Under the pieces are notes generated by a model. The model made no database searches, was not told where the DNA came from, and was given only the letters and a program-made list of their open reading frames with translations. The translations under genes and the position numbers were made by a program. A stretch of 26,902 nt of DNA from Desulfobacca acetoxidans (GTDB taxonomy: Bacteria > Desulfobacterota > Desulfobaccia > Desulfobaccales > 0-14-0-80-60-11): positions 1 to 26,902 of the forward strand of contig DYJG01000001.1 in assembly GCA_020723225.1 (NCBI GenBank), in the 5' to 3' direction. Of the stretch, positions 24,162 to 26,902 are shown piece by piece (the first letter of the stretch is position 1; each line of letters begins with the position of its first letter).

Positions 24162-26902
24162 ATGCAGTGGTATCAGCTTGACATTGATCGGGTTTTTGGG
24201 GACCTGAACACCTCGGAGCATGGTTTGGCCGATACCGAAGTCAGGGAGCGCCTGCAAAAATTCGGACCCAACAAACTGGCGGAAGAGGAAAGGATCAGCA
24301 GGCTGAAAATCCTGCTCCACCAGTTTAAAAGCCCGCTGATTTACATCCTGCTCATCGCCGCGGTGGTGACTGCCTTTCTCCAGGAATACAAGGATACCGG
24401 AGTAATTGTGTTTATCTTACTCCTGAATGCCGTGGTCGGCTATATCCAGGAGTACAAGGCGGAGAAAAACGTCCGGGCCTTGAAAAAAATGGTGGTGGCC
24501 AAGGCCCGGGTACTGCGGGACGATAAAGAGCAGGAAATTAACAGCGAGGACCTGGTGCCGGGGGATATCGTCTTCCTGGCCTCCGGCTCCCGGGTGCCCG
24601 CGGACCTCCGGCTCATAACGGCCATCGAACTCAGGGCCGACGAGTCCATGCTCACCGGGGAATCCATTCCGGCAGAAAAGATTACGTCCGTCATCCCGGA
24701 GGAAAATCTCACCCCCGGGGACCAGAGAAACATGGCCTTTATGGGGGCCGCGGTGGTGAACGGCAGGGCCAAAGGGGTAGCGGTGGCCACGGGGTCCAGG
24801 ACGGTCCTGGGCCGGATCGCCAGGGACGTCCAGGAACTCGGGGTGACGAAGGCTCCCCTTCAGGAGAAGATTGACCGGTTTGCCCATACCATCGGCATCA
24901 TCGTCCTGGTTGCCTCCTCATTGCTCTTTCTCATCGGCATCCTGGTGGGTGAAAGCGCCAAGGATATGTTCATGACCGCGGTGGCGGCGGCGGTGGCCGC
25001 GATCCCCGAGGGCCTGCCCATCGTCGTGACCATCACCCTGGCCATCGGCGTGGCCCGCATGGCCCAGCAAAACGCCATCATCCGCAAACTGCCGGCGGTG
25101 GAGACTTTGGGCAGCACCACCGTGATCTGCTCCGACAAAACTGGCACTCTTACCAAAAACGAAATGACCGTGCAGCGGGTCTATGACGGCGGCCATATCT
25201 ACGAGCTTACCGGCAGCGGCTACGAACCCCGGGGCGACATCCTGGAAGAGGGACGGCACATCAAACCTGCCGCCGATGCCGACCTGCTCATGCTTTTCCG
25301 GATCGGGCTCCTGTGCAACGAATCCGATATTTACCTGGAGGACGAACAGTATAAGGTGAACGGAGACCCCACCGAAGGCGCCCTGATCGTCTCCGCCATG
25401 AAGGCGGGGTTGAGCCCTGAAGGGGAGCGGGAGCGGTATCCGCAGCTGTTCATCATTCCTTTTGAGTCCGACCGCGGTTATATGGCCACCCTCCACCAGC
25501 AAGGGGACCGCAACCTGTTGTTTGTCAAGGGCGCGCCGGAAAAGCTTTTGGAAATCTGCGAAAAGTGTCGGCTGGATGCCTGGGAGGGAGTTCCCCGGGT
25601 GGCCGACCACTTTGCCCGGGAGGGCTTGCGGGTGTTGGGCATGGCCTACAAGGAAACCCCCGCCCGGCAGACGGAAATCACCATGGCCGACCTGAAAACC
25701 GGGCTGATCTTCGCCGGGCTGCAGGGGATGATTGATCCGCCGCGGCCCGAGGCTATAGACGCGGTGTCCGGCTGCAAGAAGGCGGGCATCCGGGTGGTGA
25801 TGATCACCGGGGATCACGCGGTCACTGCCGAAGCCATCGCCAAAAAACTGGGCATTGAGGAAGAAGAAGAGATCATCGAAGACCTGGCGGCCAAACCGAC
25901 GGAAGCCATGACTGATGAAGAACTTTTTACCGTCACCAGGGAGATGGCCAATGTCCTGGCCCTCCGCTCCGGCCTTGATGGCCGGACGTCTTCAAGCCTC
26001 ACCGGCAAACACATTCAGGCTATGAGCGACATGGAGTTCTTTGCTTTCACCAAAGAAGTCCTCGCGGCGCTGGTCAAACGATCGGGTCCTGAGGGCGCGG
26101 TGCGCAAGGTGCTGGCCGGCAAGGAACTGGAGACCATGAGTGACACGGCTCTTTTCCACCTTGTGCAGAAAGTCTCGGTCTACGCCCGGGTCGCTCCCCA
26201 TCATAAGCTTCGCATCACCCAGCAATTGCTCAAACATGGAGAGATTGTCGCCATGACCGGGGACGGGGTGAACGACGCCCCGGCGCTAAAAGCGGCCCAC
26301 ATCGGGGTGGCCATGGGCAAAACCGGCACCGATGTAGCCAAGGAGGCCTCGGACATGGTCATTGCCGATGATAATTTCGCGAGCATTTACCAGGCTGTGG
26401 GGCTGGGGCGGATCGTTTTTGACAATATCCGCAAGGTTACTTTTTTCCTGATCCCCACCGGCATCGCCGCCATCATCTCCATCCTGGCCACCGTGATGTT
26501 GGGGCTGCCCCTGCCTTACCTGCCCGCCCAACTCCTGTGGATCAACCTGGTGACCAACGGCCTCCAGGATGTGGCCCTGGCCTTTGAGCCGGGGGAGAAG
26601 GATGTTCTGGACCGGCCTCCCCGGCATCCCCAGGAAGGCATCATGTCCAGTCTGCTCATCCAACGCACCATCCTCGTGGCCCTCTTGATTTCCGCCGGAG
26701 TGGTCTATGCATTCATCCACGCCCTGAAAATGGGAGCTTCCCTGGAGAAGGCCCGGACCATCGCCGTCACCACCATGGTCTTTTTCCAGTTCTTCCAGGC
26801 ATTTAACAGCCGGTCCGAGTTACAGTCCCTCTTCCGTATGAACCCCCTGGGCAATCCCTTCCTCTTTTTCGGCACCATAGCCGCGTTCCTCGCCCACCTG
26901 GC
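24162..26902 (+). CDS. P2-type cation-transporting ATPase (Ca2+/cation), 3' end beyond window
   Basis: Starts at ATG 24162, seven bases after a GGAGGA site; 913 complete codons are visible and the frame is still open. The N-terminal cation-ATPase region (GLADTEVRERLQKFGPNKL) is followed by membrane helices 1-2, the actuator TGES (165-168), PEGLP (282-286) in helix 4, the phosphorylated Asp325 in CSDKTGTLT, the KGAPE nucleotide site, TGDH (549-552), and TGDGVNDAP (699-707). Helices 5-6 carry LLWINLVTNGLQDVALAFEP, fitting P2 (Ca2+-like) pumps rather than heavy-metal P1B. The region between TGD and TGDGVND is about 150 residues, much longer than usual, because of a 38-residue tandem repeat (see separate entry). 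Its neighbours suggest a role in ion balance under stress. Confidence 0.92.
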   Translation, partial: MQWYQLDIDRVFGDLNTSEHGLADTEVRERLQKFGPNKLAEEERISRLKILLHQFKSPLIYILLIAAVVTAFLQEYKDTGVIVFILLLNAVVGYIQEYKAEKNVRALKKMVVAKARVLRDDKEQEINSEDLVPGDIVFLASGSRVPADLRLITAIELRADESMLTGESIPAEKITSVIPEENLTPGDQRNMAFMGAAVVNGRAKGVAVATGSRTVLGRIARDVQELGVTKAPLQEKIDRFAHTIGIIVLVASSLLFLIGILVGESAKDMFMTAVAAAVAAIPEGLPIVVTITLAIGVARMAQQNAIIRKLPAVETLGSTTVICSDKTGTLTKNEMTVQRVYDGGHIYELTGSGYEPRGDILEEGRHIKPAADADLLMLFRIGLLCNESDIYLEDEQYKVNGDPTEGALIVSAMKAGLSPEGERERYPQLFIIPFESDRGYMATLHQQGDRNLLFVKGAPEKLLEICEKCRLDAWEGVPRVADHFAREGLRVLGMAYKETPARQTEITMADLKTGLIFAGLQGMIDPPRPEAIDAVSGCKKAGIRVVMITGDHAVTAEAIAKKLGIEEEEEIIEDLAAKPTEAMTDEELFTVTREMANVLALRSGLDGRTSSSLTGKHIQAMSDMEFFAFTKEVLAALVKRSGPEGAVRKVLAGKELETMSDTALFHLVQKVSVYARVAPHHKLRITQQLLKHGEIVAMTGDGVNDAPALKAAHIGVAMGKTGTDVAKEASDMVIADDNFASIYQAVGLGRIVFDNIRKVTFFLIPTGIAAIISILATVMLGLPLPYLPAQLLWINLVTNGLQDVALAFEPGEKDVLDRPPRHPQEGIMSSLLIQRTILVALLISAGVVYAFIHALKMGASLEKARTIAVTTMVFFQFFQAFNSRSELQSLFRMNPLGNPFLFFGTIAAFLAHL
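25884..26225 (+). repeat. Three tandem 114-bp (38-residue) repeats within the ATPase P-domain
   Basis: Residues 575-612, 613-650 and 651-688 align without gaps. The shared pattern is L-[AT]-[AG]-K-x3-[AT]-M-[ST]-D-x2-[LF]-F-x2-[TV]-x-[EK]-[MV], with the M(S/T)D triplet at 583, 621 and 659, exactly 38 apart. The third copy runs into the normal YARVAPHHKLRI segment; the first two are extra and have diverged. Confidence 0.88.

Overview
The window reads as a moderately high-GC chromosome piece from a Gram-negative, probably anaerobic bacterium. A Desulfobacterota (deltaproteobacterial) origin is my inference. It rests on a SulP transporter with a C-terminal cNMP-binding domain, a DUF3124 protein, NHLP/Nif11 peptide leaders and a TolC-type outer-membrane protein. 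No rRNA, tRNA or CRISPR array was seen.

Layout: (1) Bases 1 to about 1127 look foreign or chimeric. They hold the N-terminus of a CoxL/xanthine-dehydrogenase-type molybdenum hydroxylase large subunit, a headless alpha/beta-hydrolase fragment, and a small basic protein whose frame runs into the terminator of the next gene. (2) Bases 1180-8056, all minus strand, encode secreted or envelope functions: a collagen-repeat protein with a seven-repeat beta-propeller, a SulP-STAS-cNMP transporter, an amidohydrolase, and two signal-peptide proteins. (3) Bases 8102-11871, minus strand, form a RiPP (ribosomally made, modified peptide) locus: an NHLP-like precursor coupled to a radical SAM/SPASM maturase, two intact and one truncated Nif11-type leader peptides, and an unassigned 368-residue protein. 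(4) Diverging from it at 12218 are a dCache-HAMP-PAS LytS-type histidine kinase and a LytTR response regulator. They are followed by the ruins of an NHLM peptide exporter: a decapitated and frameshifted ABC transporter, then the N-terminus of a second NHLM ABC protein fused in frame to a TolC C-terminus that also carries a frameshift. (5) Bases 16447-20022 hold palindromic repeats, an IS1595/ISXO2 transposase fragment, a DUF3124 lipoprotein-like exported protein and an AT-rich regulatory stretch. (6) Bases 20023-26902, plus strand, hold a histidine kinase, a Kef-type K+/H+ antiporter, a tandem universal stress protein and a P-type cation ATPase (cut by the window end): an ion-homeostasis/stress cassette.

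The most interesting unit is the peptide locus with its divergent kinase/LytTR pair. It has the layout of a peptide-sensing bacteriocin or quorum circuit. Precursors, maturase and regulators are open, while both exporter ABC genes are broken by deletions and single-base shifts. A second notable feature is an exact three-fold 38-residue (114-nt) tandem repeat inside the P-type ATPase, between its N-domain and the final GDGVND motif.
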